The notes beneath the pieces are model-generated. The model had not been told where the DNA came from. It ran no database searches and saw nothing but the letters and a program-made list of their open reading frames with translations. From NCBI GenBank assembly GCA_028386065.3, contig JAKUCV010000854.1, forward strand, positions 1-64,000: 64,000 bases of DNA, in the 5' to 3' direction. Each line of letters starts with the position of its first letter. The first letter of the stretch is position 1. Both the position numbers and the translations under genes were made by a program. This DNA is from Turnera subulata. Lineage: Eukaryota; Streptophyta; Magnoliopsida; Malpighiales; Passifloraceae. Below, piece by piece: positions 53,570 to 63,160 of the stretch.

Positions 53570-55347
53570 TTTCAGAGTTTATCATCAAAGGCCATACTCC
53601 TCCAGAAAGCCTCATCCGAACACCCTCTAAAGAAGAAGAAGAATCCTACTACAAAGTATTGCGTGAAGGAACTGAACTGCTAGATACTACTGAGAAGGCA
53701 AGTCGTGAAGTTGGTGATAAGACCTACTTGGTTTCCGATGTGGTTTCAGCTATGGTTCCAGAGATTGTTTCAGCTATGGTTTCACCTGCCAAAACCATAC
53801 CACAAACACACACTGTTGATCTCAATTTGCCTCAGCAAGAGCTAGAAGAGGATGAAGAAGGTCTGATGGCGACTGTGCTGAAAGTAAGCAAAGAAGCTGT
53901 TGCTTCTACTATTGAGAAGAATCTTGTGGTTTCTAAGAAACCAACTGAGATACCAAAGGAGACACCTATTTCAGTGTCAGTCACCACCATTGAGGCTACT
54001 GGACAGAAGAGAAGGAAGCGACAATCAGCCACTCCTAAGAAGAATACTGGGATTTCCATTCAGGAACCAACTGCTGAGGTGGTTTCAAAGAAACCAACCC
54101 CGAAACCAATGTCCAAGGCAGAAGCGAAAAGAAAGGTTGGAGAGCCCGAACCAGAACTAGAGCCAGAGTCAGACGATGATTCAGAGAATGAATCAGAATT
54201 AGAGAATGGCGAGTCTAAGGTAGAGGCATCTGATGATTCAGAGGCTTCAAAGAAAAGGAAAAGAAGTGATGAATCCGATAATGACTCTGACTTTGAAGAT
54301 GACAATGATGATGAAGAAGATAAAGGGGGCTCTGGTGATGACAGTGATGATTGTAATGAAGATGATGAAGAAGATGATGACCCAAAAGATGAAGAAGAAA
54401 CTCCTGCAAAACCACCAAAGAAGAAGGCCAAAACAGATCCTAAATATGCTAAGAAGAAGCGCAAAGTTAAGACTTCTGCTTTCTATTCATCACACACTGT
54501 GGTGATGGAAGACTTTGAGGAGCTTGGTGTGTCACAAATTCTAAAGAAGGTTAATCTTAGCTATATGGCAACTCTCAAAGCCAAGGCATACAAGATTGTA
54601 ACAAGGGAGTTCTACAAGAATCTGAAGTCAACCACGAATACTTCTGGTGCTTCCAAGATAATTACAACCAACATCAAGGGCAAAACTGTGAGGATCACTG
54701 CTGATGACATCAATGAAGTGCTTAAGCTCAAGCACGGCAAGCTTAAGGTTGTCTATGTTTATGAGAAGCATCACAGGGGAACCCCTACTTACACTGAAGC
54801 CAACAAGATTCTGTTTGGATCCTCCAATCGAAGGGGCAAGTACAGAGCTCTGTCTCCTCAGCATAGAGTTCTCATGTACATGATCACCAGGGTGGTTTTA
54901 CCTCGACCTTATCATCAAACCACTGTCAAACTCTGTGATCAGTGGACTTTGGCCTGCATCCTGAAAAGGACCCCCATTTGCTATGGGACTCTCATCCTGC
55001 ATCATATGGCCACATGCAGAGTGCCATGTCTCGGAGGCTTAATCACACTGTTGGCCCGCAAATTTTCCAAGACTCCTTCTGAGGCAGATGAACCCGAGAA
55101 CCCTATCCAGATCAATGCTCAATCTTTATCCAAAATGAGTACCAAACCTGGTACATATGGGAAATTTGTTGTAGTAAAGAAGACCAAGGGTAAGGTATCT
55201 GAAAAAGATGATCTAATGGTTCGGATGGATGCTATTGAGGGTACCTTGGAGGAAATCAAGGAGCATATCGATGATCTTGAAGAAAAAGTGATGGACTCTC
55301 TGGATCAGATTGTCTCTCTTCTTGAGTTTGATACTGATGATGGGTGA
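53566..55347 (+). CDS. Env-like region of the Sirevirus-like element, second frame
   Basis: 593 codons. It holds VVSKKPTEIPKE and VVSKKPTPKP repeats, a long Asp/Glu/Ser acidic block (about 54150-54410) ending in a basic KPPKKKAKTDPKYAKKKRK cluster that could be a nuclear signal, then a folded part (YKIVTREFYKNLK, ITADDINEVLKLKHGK, LMYMITRVVLP, CYGTLILHHMATCR) of the type annotated as putative plant transposon protein, and a C-terminal coiled coil (RMDAIEGTLEEIKEHIDDL, EEKVMDSLDQIVSLLE). No signal peptide or clear membrane segment is seen, so a true envelope role is doubtful. Confidence 0.75.
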   Translation: MISEFIIKGHTPPESLIRTPSKEEEESYYKVLREGTELLDTTEKASREVGDKTYLVSDVVSAMVPEIVSAMVSPAKTIPQTHTVDLNLPQQELEEDEEGLMATVLKVSKEAVASTIEKNLVVSKKPTEIPKETPISVSVTTIEATGQKRRKRQSATPKKNTGISIQEPTAEVVSKKPTPKPMSKAEAKRKVGEPEPELEPESDDDSENESELENGESKVEASDDSEASKKRKRSDESDNDSDFEDDNDDEEDKGGSGDDSDDCNEDDEEDDDPKDEEETPAKPPKKKAKTDPKYAKKKRKVKTSAFYSSHTVVMEDFEELGVSQILKKVNLSYMATLKAKAYKIVTREFYKNLKSTTNTSGASKIITTNIKGKTVRITADDINEVLKLKHGKLKVVYVYEKHHRGTPTYTEANKILFGSSNRRGKYRALSPQHRVLMYMITRVVLPRPYHQTTVKLCDQWTLACILKRTPICYGTLILHHMATCRVPCLGGLITLLARKFSKTPSEADEPENPIQINAQSLSKMSTKPGTYGKFVVVKKTKGKVSEKDDLMVRMDAIEGTLEEIKEHIDDLEEKVMDSLDQIVSLLEFDTDDG

Positions 55348-55920
55348 TGCACTCAACTGCCTGATGCCCCTAGGACATGCATTTTCATTTTGCGTACTTC
55401 ATGGTTTTACGCATGGTTCCTTACCTGGTTTTTAGGCTGGTTTATTGTTGGTTCTTATATTGGTTTTTATCGTGGTTTCTCTTTCGGACCTTGTTTGGTT
55501 CTGTTATCTGGTTGTTACCTTATGTTATCTGGCGTTCTTCTTTTGAATGTTAATCTTATGTTCCTATTGCACTAATCTTGTCTCTTATTCTACCCTTTAC
55601 CCTTATACTTTTTGTTGATGCCAAAAGGGGGGGAAAAAATGGTGCTATGATTATGAAAAGGGGAGAAAAATGTTAAAATTTAAACTATTTCTTGCTGCTG
55701 CGCTATACTCTGCTAAAACTTATTTGCAAGAAGATGTTGTTATTTGCAGGGGGAGTATTTTAGCTAAGCAGACTAGCCAATGGTACTTAGAGCATAAAAA
55801 TGTTTGATATAGGGGGAGCAATAATTCAGGGGGAGTGTGCTTACTTATTGTGATATCTTAACCAATCCTGGTTTTTTCCGTAATCAACACAATGTTTGTC
55901 ATCATCAAAAAGGGGGAGAT
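55348..55920 (+). other. 3' region of the Sirevirus-like element with repeated purine tracts
   Basis: From about 55395 to 55510 the word TGGTTT/TGGTTC recurs many times. Purine tracts of the GGGGGAG type follow at about 55627, 55660, 55750, 55812, 55830 and 55907-55919; the last, AAAAAGGGGGAGA, directly precedes the LTR and is the functional one. Multiple purine tracts upstream of the 3' LTR are a known Sirevirus trait. Confidence 0.75.
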
Positions 55921-57174
55921 TGATGACCTAAACATGAGCTTAATATAGATTATTAATGATTAATCATGATTAATGAATAATTATCTATTGACTTTGATGA
56001 TTAACAAACCTGGTTAGATGTTTGCATATGTTTGTGTTGAATAACATGCAGCATGGTTTCTTACAAGAACCACACAAAAACCACGAGACTTGGTTTCTGG
56101 AAGAAACCACACTTTACTGTCAACATCTGAAGTGGTCCCGCTGCAAGTTGCTGGTGGCCCAGGTGGTCCTCACAGCGTCAATGCTGAACCCTCAACTACT
56201 CCAACGGGCAGAGAAAGTGGTCCATGACAGAGATGAAGACCTGCAACACTTATCTCTCACCTTAAAGCTCAATTATCAATTGTGGTCCACACTTATGGTC
56301 CCGGATTGCTAAAAATGGAATGTTTTCAAGTAATTGAGCTGCAAAGAGAGTGGCCTTCCTGAAATGAACCCAACACCAACTAGTGGATTATGGAGTCAGC
56401 TCTAAAGACTGTTTTGTACCTCATAGCCGTTGGATGATGAGCTGATGGGTACTTAGAGCCGTTGGATGAAGATCTTTCTACCTACTTCCACTTGCTCAAG
56501 TTCTATATAAGGAAGAGGAATGCTTCTTGGAAAAGCATCCCAGTTAATTTGAAAATTGCTTTGAAGTCTGCAATTGTGCTTACACCTGAGTTATTTGTTG
56601 AGCTTACACTTGAGTTTATTCTTGTTCAACAAGTTGTTTCAAAAGGTAGTGTTTTAGGCAAGACTAGTGTGTAGTTTTGCTGGGATCTCAACTAGGATTA
56701 GATTTGGGGAAAGGTTAGAGTTTAGCCTGGAAAAACTTGTAAAGGTTTGAGCTGAGCCTGCAAAAGCTTGTTTCTTGTAAAGGTTAGAGTTTAGACTGGG
56801 AAAAACTTGTAAAGGTTAGAGCTTAGCCTGCAAAAGCATGGTTTTTGTAATAGGTTGAGGCTGATCCCGCAAAAGCCTAAGTTAGTGAGGGTTTGAAATC
56901 CTAAAGGAAGTTCCTTTAGGTAGTGGAGTACCTGGTGAGGGAGAACAACTCTAAAATCACTATGTCATATTCTCTCTTCCCTCTGCTCTCTTATAATTCT
57001 GCTTGTGATCACTGTCTGTTCTGCGGGTGAGTGGTTTATGAAGAAACCATTTGGTTTTTCAGAAACCAACCGCGATTAAGAGGTACCCTGATTCACCACC
57101 CTCCCCATCCCCACAACCCCCTCTCCCCCCTCCTCCTCCTCCTCCTCCTCCTCTCAGGCCTATCTGGGCTAACA
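55921..57174 (+). mobile_element. Sirevirus-like 3' LTR
   Basis: Highly similar to the 5' LTR, with a few substitutions, a deletion of about 20-30 bp near 56355, and a CTC-repeat (57131-57153) in place of the C-run. It ends GGGCTAACA, and the GAACA duplication follows. Confidence 0.92.
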
Positions 57175-57501
57175 GAACAACACAACAATATTAAACTAAT
57201 TAACATGAGATGCTAAACTAATTAGCAACTTATCCATAATGTTAAACCAATTAACATTGAAGCAGGTATTCTTGTATTACGCATGCTTGAACCGTTGGGT
57301 AAATATTTCTCGTGCCAAATTCACAAAGAAAATGGTCTAGAAATATTTGGATTGTATTTTATTGGTGATAAAGCATTAACACAAAATTTATGTCAAAAGA
57401 ATTAGTCCATGTGACTAATTTCTTTATCTGGATCTGTTAACAAAAATATTGGAGCCCTTCATAATTTTATTCTAAGCCGTATGCCATAGAATAAAATTTA
57501 A

Positions 57502-58064
57502 TTAGACCATATGTCTAACATGGACAAATTTTACTAAGATCATGCGATATAAAAATAAAACTTATTTAGACCGTGTGTCTAAAAATTTATTTTTATTGAC
57601 CATCTCTTCTAAAAATATAATAATACTAGACTTTTATCTTAAAAGACCATAAAATAAAACTTACTTAGACCGTATGTCTAAGATAGACAATTTAATTTTA
57701 TTCAGGTCATAAACCCAAAATAAAATTAATTTTTAGACCATATGTCTTAAAGGAGTCCATCATTATTACATTTTCTTTGACCATATGTCAACAGAAGAAA
57801 TTGGATTTAGACCATATGTCTGAAAGGACCATCTCTTTAAAAAATTAACATTAGACTTGTAGTTATTTTATTAGGTCTCAAACCCAATTAAAAATAATAA
57901 TTTAGACCATATGCCTAAAATAAGTCCATATTATTTTATTCAACCATATGTTGATAGAAAGAAAATAATTTTAGACCGTCTGTCTAAAATAAGTCTATTT
58001 TATTTTTAAATCATATGTTTAATATAGGCCATACAAAATAAAATTAGTAAGACCTTACGTCTTA
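57502..58064 (-). repeat. Array of about ten small palindromes around a CATAT-type spacer
   Basis: Each has 5-8 bp arms around a 5-nt spacer starting with C. Examples: TTAGAC/GTCTAA at 57502, TTTAGAC/GTCTAAA at 57565, CTTAGAC/GTCTAAG at 57664, TTGAC/GTCAA at 57777, TCAAC/GTTGA at 57940, TTTTAGAC/GTCTAAAA at 57969, TAAGAC/GTCTTA at about 58048. Imperfect ones lie at about 57733, 57806 and 57901. Arm changes are matched on both sides. Confidence 0.75.
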
Positions 58065-58308
58065 AATAAATGGTCCATAATAAGCCTTGTGCCTATTAAA
58101 TTGTCTAGTCCAATTAATATGGGCTACCAAAGCCCATAAAAGCATCCAACCCAATTAATTCTCTTGGGCTACTAAAGCCCAAATACACACAGCAGTATTC
58201 CCAATACAGGCACAAGCCCATATGGCTCAGCGGCCCATGTCCGGCCCAGCCCGGCAGGTTTACTTTTTTTTCCTTTTTTTTTTTAAAAAAAATTGTATAA
58301 TGGCGTGG

Positions 58309-58330
58309 GATGAAACCTTAGGGTTTCATC
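58309..58330. repeat. Perfect 9-bp inverted repeat GATGAAACC/GGTTTCATC
   Basis: The arms are separated by TTAG. It marks the border between the AT-rich and the GC-rich part of the Copia leader. Confidence 0.6.
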
Positions 58331-59189
58331 TCTTTCTCCCCCACAGTGACCAGCCGCTGCCGTGAAGAACAAAGCTCCCACAGGAGCAAATGAACCAATC
58401 GCCGGGTTCAAGGGCCGAACGCGCCGGACGGAACATGTAACAAGGCGGAGCAGCATGACGATGAGGCCGCGATAGTGAACAACACCACGGCGGTGTCACC
58501 ACCACCGGAGACGCGAACAGATCGCGTTCGTCAAATCCTCGCCGCCCGCGCCACCCACAACAAGTCGCCGGAGAACGAGGACGTGCGAGCACCTGAGCAA
58601 GACGACGACAAAAAACGCCGCCAGTGCTCCCTCCCTGCCTCGCTCCTCGAGCTACTCGACTGTCGCCACGGAGGAGATGCGCTTGACGACCCGCCTGTCG
58701 ATTTGCCAAGGCCTCCGTGAGCCGCCATCTGCAACTCAAGCAACGCGCCGCGCCACCGTCGGACAGCCACCATATGTGGCCTGCAGTGAGGCGTGCATCC
58801 ATGTCCAGTCCGCGCCTCCCGCTTTGCCACCATGGGCAGCAGCCAGTGTCCTATCCACCGCCGTGTGCAGCGCGTTGAGTGTCGTGTTCCTTTTGCCATT
58901 GTTTTGCAAACAAAAACCAGTATTCACCAAAGAAATACAATCAGTTGTTTCAAATACAATCGTGTATTGTATTTTCATACAATTTGTATCCACAATCAAT
59001 TAAAGAAACGGTTGTAAAGTAAACGATCAGGATTTACATACACAACCGAATGATTGATTAAAAAAATTAATTAATAAAAAAACGTACAAATTGATTTTAG
59101 GGATGGAGCAAATTAATCAGACCGTGAACCAATTCACATATGATTTCTTAGATACTAAATCAAAGAGAATCAACCAGAGGACAAGCCTA

Positions 59190-59204
59190 GGGCTCTGCTA
59201 CCAA
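59190..59204 (-). other. Primer binding site of the old Copia element
   Basis: On the minus strand TTGGTAGCAGAGCCC directly follows the LTR end, matching the Met-tRNA-type site of Copia elements. Confidence 0.8.
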
Positions 59205-59534
59205 TGAAGAATTTTATGTACATATACATAACATAACATTGATAAGAACACTTATCTGTAAGAGTGAAGCGGAAGCGTTGTCAGGATCGGGAGCCACAAC
59301 TTGAATTACTGGTCGGTGGAGACCGTCACAGTATGTTGGATCGGCCTCCTAGTTTTCACGGTCTAAACCCTAGAATGCAGTATGCAGGTTATCTGTGTTT
59401 CTGCCCAACTATGTATAACGTGTAACATACACCATGTATCAGCCTCCCCTTGTGGTGGCTGATATAATGCACTAGTTGGGTCCAGTTAGACTTAAGTGAG
59501 CTCCCCTTATGGGTGGACTCACTATTTTCCAAAA
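59205..59534 (-). mobile_element. 5' LTR of the old Copia element
   Basis: 330 bp, aligned without gaps to 41054-41383. The last bases read CCAAAA where the other copy has CCAACA, one substitution in the terminal dinucleotide, and AGAGG follows. Confidence 0.9.
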
Positions 59535-59539
59535 AGAGG

Positions 59540-60543
59540 AAATAAGAGAAAAGAAAGAAAACAAAAAAGAAAACAAAAAAGGAGAAGAAGAGAAGGAAAA
59601 GTACTCTAAAAAAGAAGAGATGGAGACGAGAGAGAGGAGGAAGGCGAGGAGAAGAAAAGAGAGGGTCTCTCGGAGAAAAGATTATTTTTTTCAATTGGTT
59701 TTTCATTGTAAAAGATATATTTTTTTCTTATCTCTTAAAAAATTGTCTGTTTTTATTAAAATTTAGGATTTTCAATTTGGGAGAGGCACGACCCGGGATG
59801 AAAAATGATTTATTCGGGTTGGGACTCCTATAGCAAGGGGTTCGGAAGCTTCGTGACCCCTTGGTCATACGTGTCCCATTCCGATTCGTCCACCTCATTA
59901 AAGAAATTTACTTGGACACCTTCGCCATGTAGACCATCCGTACTCGCTACTTAGCATGTCACCTTCGCCATGTGGACCATCCATACTCGCCACTTAGCGT
60001 ATATGTCAGTACTGAAGACACCCTATTTTGACTTCAATTTCGACTTGCTATTTTGAATTTGAGCAAATGACCCAATTTCAATATTAGGGACACCAAATTG
60101 ACCAAAGTACTTGGAACATCAATTTGAACAAATTGGAATCATAATACCCAAACTGAACAAAAAGTGATAACACAGGGTGCAAGTCGGATATTTCTGCCCT
60201 TTTTATATTATGAATAAGTATGTTTAGTGTTTACTGCATGAAAAATAAAATCTCATTTGGTTAATGACTTCATGATATTTATCCATATAAAATTGAGAAG
60301 TAAAATAGATAAAATGGTGAAAACAATAGGTATATTGGAGATGACAAGTACTATAGTAAATAAACAAAAAAACACAAAAACAGAAGAAAAAATATTGTTC
60401 CATCGACCCTTCAAAATGCTCTTATTAGTTTGCAAATTTCAATTTTTGTTCATGTGGAATAAAAGTTAAGGACTTCAAATTGTTTATTTTTATTAATAAA
60501 ATGAATAATTGATTAAAATTAATACTTATTAACAATGTCCTTA
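59540..60543. other. Intergenic DNA: GA-rich tract and a short tandem duplication
   Basis: The first 150 bp are purine-rich, matching the DNA left of 41054. At about 59919-60000 a unit of about 42 bp occurs twice (around CACCTTCGCCATGTRGACCA then TCCRTACTCGCYACTTAGC). The rest is AT-rich. No gene is supported. Confidence 0.5.
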
Positions 60544-61817
60544 TCTATACTATCTACAAAAGCATGACCTCCCCAAATTAAAAGATTAAAATACTATTAT
60601 TTAATATTATATTAATAATAAAAAATAATGAGTGATTCGTCATACATTAATGAATGACATGTAGTCTATTAAGAGTGAGCAAATTAATAGAATTACCTTC
60701 TTTATTAAATATATAATTCAAAATATCAAGAGTAGTAACAAATTATAAGTCTTCTATAACAACTCTCTTATACTATCAAAGTCAACAAATTAATGTAATT
60801 ATTTTTTTATTAAATATATAATTTAATATGATAAATTATATAATTTAGAATATCATGAAGATCAACAAATATCGTTTAAAAAAATTCAATTTAAGGATTT
60901 CTATCCAAAAACTTATTCTGAATAGTTCCTATCCCTTTAAATTATACGAATAACAATAATAAAAAAATAAGTACTGAAAAAACATATTTGCAAAAAAGAA
61001 CTTAAACACTTAGCAAAAATTAAAATCAAGAACAACGAATATGAAGAAGAATAATCGTGAGAACTCATGAAGGATGTGCTCGAACTTTACTGAAACTGTC
61101 TAATAAATTCAAATTAATATATAAATAATGAAAATATCTAATAAATTGAATAGAATAATTATCTTCGTATTGAATTTAAAAAATCCAAAAAAATATTACG
61201 ATATATTTTATATCAAAATAAATAAGATATATATGTAAAAAAATACAAATAATTGAGAACTAACATAAAATTTTCAAAATATATCATGCTACATAAAAAA
61301 AATAAAAATAACGAATACAAACTGAGGTAAAGGCAGCAAATAAAAGGTGCAAATATAAGTGTGTTATGTAAAAGAAAATTTGAAAAGGTAATTATATAAA
61401 AAATCAATCCATGTATAATGACGAGTAATATTATTTTTCATATTTTAAAATCAGTAAACATTATGATATATAAAAATACAAGAATTGTTATGTAACATTA
61501 CAAAAGATGAATAAATAATTTATAAATATAAAAATCAATATTTTTCCCCCTTACACTTTTTCATAATTTAATTTAATTTATTATTCTTTTCCATAAATTG
61601 GAACATATTTTTGCATTAATAATAATAAATTTTAGAATGTCATCATGATAATTTATTACCATATCATGTCGAAATAAATTAAAAAATGATAATCTAATTT
61701 AATAATTTCTATTTACAAAATTTATTTATTAGTTTTCAACTGAATAATTATTAATATTTAAAAATAATTATATTATATATTACTGTACTACGTGCATCGC
61801 ACGTGCAGAAAAACTAG
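60544..61817 (+). mobile_element. Non-autonomous Helitron, 1274 bp
   Basis: The 5' end reads A|TCTATACTATCTACAAAAG, a common plant Helitron start. The 3' end has a perfect stem ACGTGC/GCACGT with loop ATC (61790-61804), nine bases, then CTAG (61814-61817) followed by T. Insertion between A and T is the Helitron rule. The interior is very AT-rich with no Rep/helicase frame, so it would be mobilised by another copy. Confidence 0.72.
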
Positions 61818-62500
61818 TTAATTTAAAATTTTAAATAAAGTGTGCAATGCTAGAAAACGCATACAAGAGAGACATGGATATTTTTTATTGCCACTAATTT
61901 TTGGTACTAAAACATAAAAACATTAGGAAAGAAATAAAATAGGTATAGAGAAATAAAAACAAAGACAAATTGTAACGAAGGTAACTGAAAATATTTTAAC
62001 AATTTGAAATTAGTCTACATCATGACTTCATAAATGAGGGTGTGGTGTCAAGATAAGGTGCTATGAAATAAAATAACATTATTTTATTATTATTGAAATG
62101 AAAGAAAAATAAAGGTGGATTTGGATGAAAATCTATCCGGACTATTACAAGATCACTTACAACTAAAAGTAAATGAAAATGTCCATGCATTGGCAATATA
62201 CAGAGGACATAAGGTGGTCACTGCATTGACTTGCGCTTTGGAAAAAATAATTTACTTATCATCTTTTTTTTTTTCTCTACAAATTTTGAGGAACTGTTAG
62301 GGAGAAAAGATTTTAATCTAAAAGAGACAAACAGTATCAGAGAAAAGAAAATGGTAGGTATATAAGATATCTTGAGCTATGATTGACTTGTATAAATAGT
62401 AACTCTACCAAGTAAATAATTTAAAATGATTTATTTGTTATTTCATGTTGATTTTTCTTTCGGTTGTATAATGCACCATTAGTTTTTTTTTATAGTCAAT
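61818..62500. other. AT-rich intergenic DNA, nothing recognised
   Basis: No coding frame with recognisable features, no repeat ends and no RNA gene could be seen. A 61-codon frame at 62115-62300 has no similarity I know. Confidence 0.4.
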
Positions 62501-62515
62501 GCACCGTTACTTTAT

Positions 62516-62697
62516 CAATGTGGGGTTGATCCAAATGGTAAGTGACTTGGTTCCCCTCTAGTGAGGTCTCGGGGTTCGAGTCTCATGCATACAGAAAATT
62601 CCCATTGAGAGATTCATTATAACCCGGTGTGCGACCCGGGTTGAACCCGATTAGTCGGGGCAAAGTACCGGATACCGGATGGGAAACTGAAAAGGAA
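62516..62697 (+). mobile_element. tRNA-derived SINE, about 182 bp
   Basis: An A-box-like TGATCCAAATGG (62527-62538) and a B box GGTTCGAGTCTC (62573-62584) are spaced 34 bases apart, as in tRNA-derived promoters of Pol III. The body continues with a GC-rich tRNA-unrelated part and an A-rich end (GAAACTGAAAAGGAA). Direct repeats GCACCGTTACTTTAT (62501-62515) and GCACCATTACTTTAT (62698-62712) flank it, a 15-bp target duplication with one mismatch. Confidence 0.8.
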
Positions 62698-63000
62698 GCA
62701 CCATTACTTTATAAAGAGCTAATTGTTTTTTTGGAAGTTAAATCTTCCTTATCAAAATTTGGAAAAAATTAATCATTTATTATTTTAGAGTTACTTTATA
62801 AAGAGCTAATTATTTTTTTTTGGCAATTAAGTCTTCCCCATCACTTATCAAAGTTCCGGAGACACTAGTCATGCATTACTTATGAGTTACATTATGAAAA
62901 GCAAATTAATTGTTTTTATGGCAACTAAATCTCCTTAATCACCGAGCAAATGAGAGAGATTAGTTCGGCATTATAAAATCACTTTGTAAAAAATTTATTG
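62698..63000 (+). repeat. Three to four imperfect tandem units of about 90 bp
   Basis: Units around TTACTTTATAAAGAGCTAAT followed by GGCAATTAAGTCTTCC-like sequence start near 62700, 62790, 62886 and 62967, with increasing divergence. The SINE inserted at the first unit. Confidence 0.6.
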
Positions 63001-63160
63001 TTGTTGAATTATGGGTGTATTTAAGTTTTCAAGAAAATCAGCTCCCATTTTTTCGGGTTTCTCTCTCGCTCGTCCGAGTTTCTCTCCCTCAGGGTTTTTC
63101 TCCTTTTTCAAGGTCTGGCTACCTAGAGCTTCCTAGGGTTTTGGTTTTTCGTGTGAGTGT
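63001..63160 (+). other. Probable 5' UTR of the LINE
   Basis: A pyrimidine-rich, CTCTC-containing stretch leads into the ORF1 ATG. The exact 5' end and its target duplication cannot be seen because the 3' end of the LINE lies outside the window. Confidence 0.4.

Larger units (their letters stand above)
45919..57174 (+). mobile_element. Sirevirus-like Ty1/Copia element with env-like region
   Basis: Flanked by GAACA (45914-45918 and 57175-57179). Parts: LTR 45919-47194, primer site 47196-47209, gag with two zinc knuckles, pol in Copia order (protease, integrase, RT, RNase H), an env-like region (52949-55347), a 3' stretch with six GGGGGAG purine tracts, and LTR 55921-57174. The extra gene after pol and the repeated purine tracts are hallmarks of the Sirevirus lineage. 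Gag and pol carry several stops, so it is dead although the LTRs are still very similar. Confidence 0.93.
57180..59189 (-). other. Leader of the old Copia element, with palindromes and a GC-rich block
   Basis: This lies between the primer site (59190-59204) and the point where the Sirevirus-like element entered. The half next to the nested element is AT-rich and holds the palindrome array at about 57502-58064. The block at about 58320-58880 is GC-rich with CCGCCG-type words; its longest minus-strand frame (58802-58326) begins MDARLTAGHIWW and has no domain I recognise. No gag motif was found. Confidence 0.45.
41054..59534 (-). mobile_element. Old Ty1/Copia element, split by a Sirevirus-like element
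   Basis: Two 330-bp LTRs (41054-41383 and 59205-59534) are flanked by AGAGG (41049-41053 and 59535-59539). By eye they differ at about 27 of 330 positions, so the insertion is old. On the minus strand the order is 5' LTR at right, Met-type primer site, a 2-kb leader, then after the nested element the decayed pol (41397-45913) and a purine tract beside the 3' LTR. The internal length without the insertion is about 6.5 kb. Confidence 0.88.

Noticed and set aside
54060..54464. Minus-strand poly-Ser frame
   Set aside because: It is the antisense of the acidic Asp/Glu block in the env-like frame.
58326..58802. 158-codon minus-strand frame in the GC-rich block as a host gene
   Set aside because: No domain, no splice or promoter context, and overlapping frames are open as well, as expected from GC-rich DNA.
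60544..61817. Genes inside the Helitron
   Set aside because: The interior is AT-rich with stops in all frames; no Rep/helicase or captured exon could be seen.
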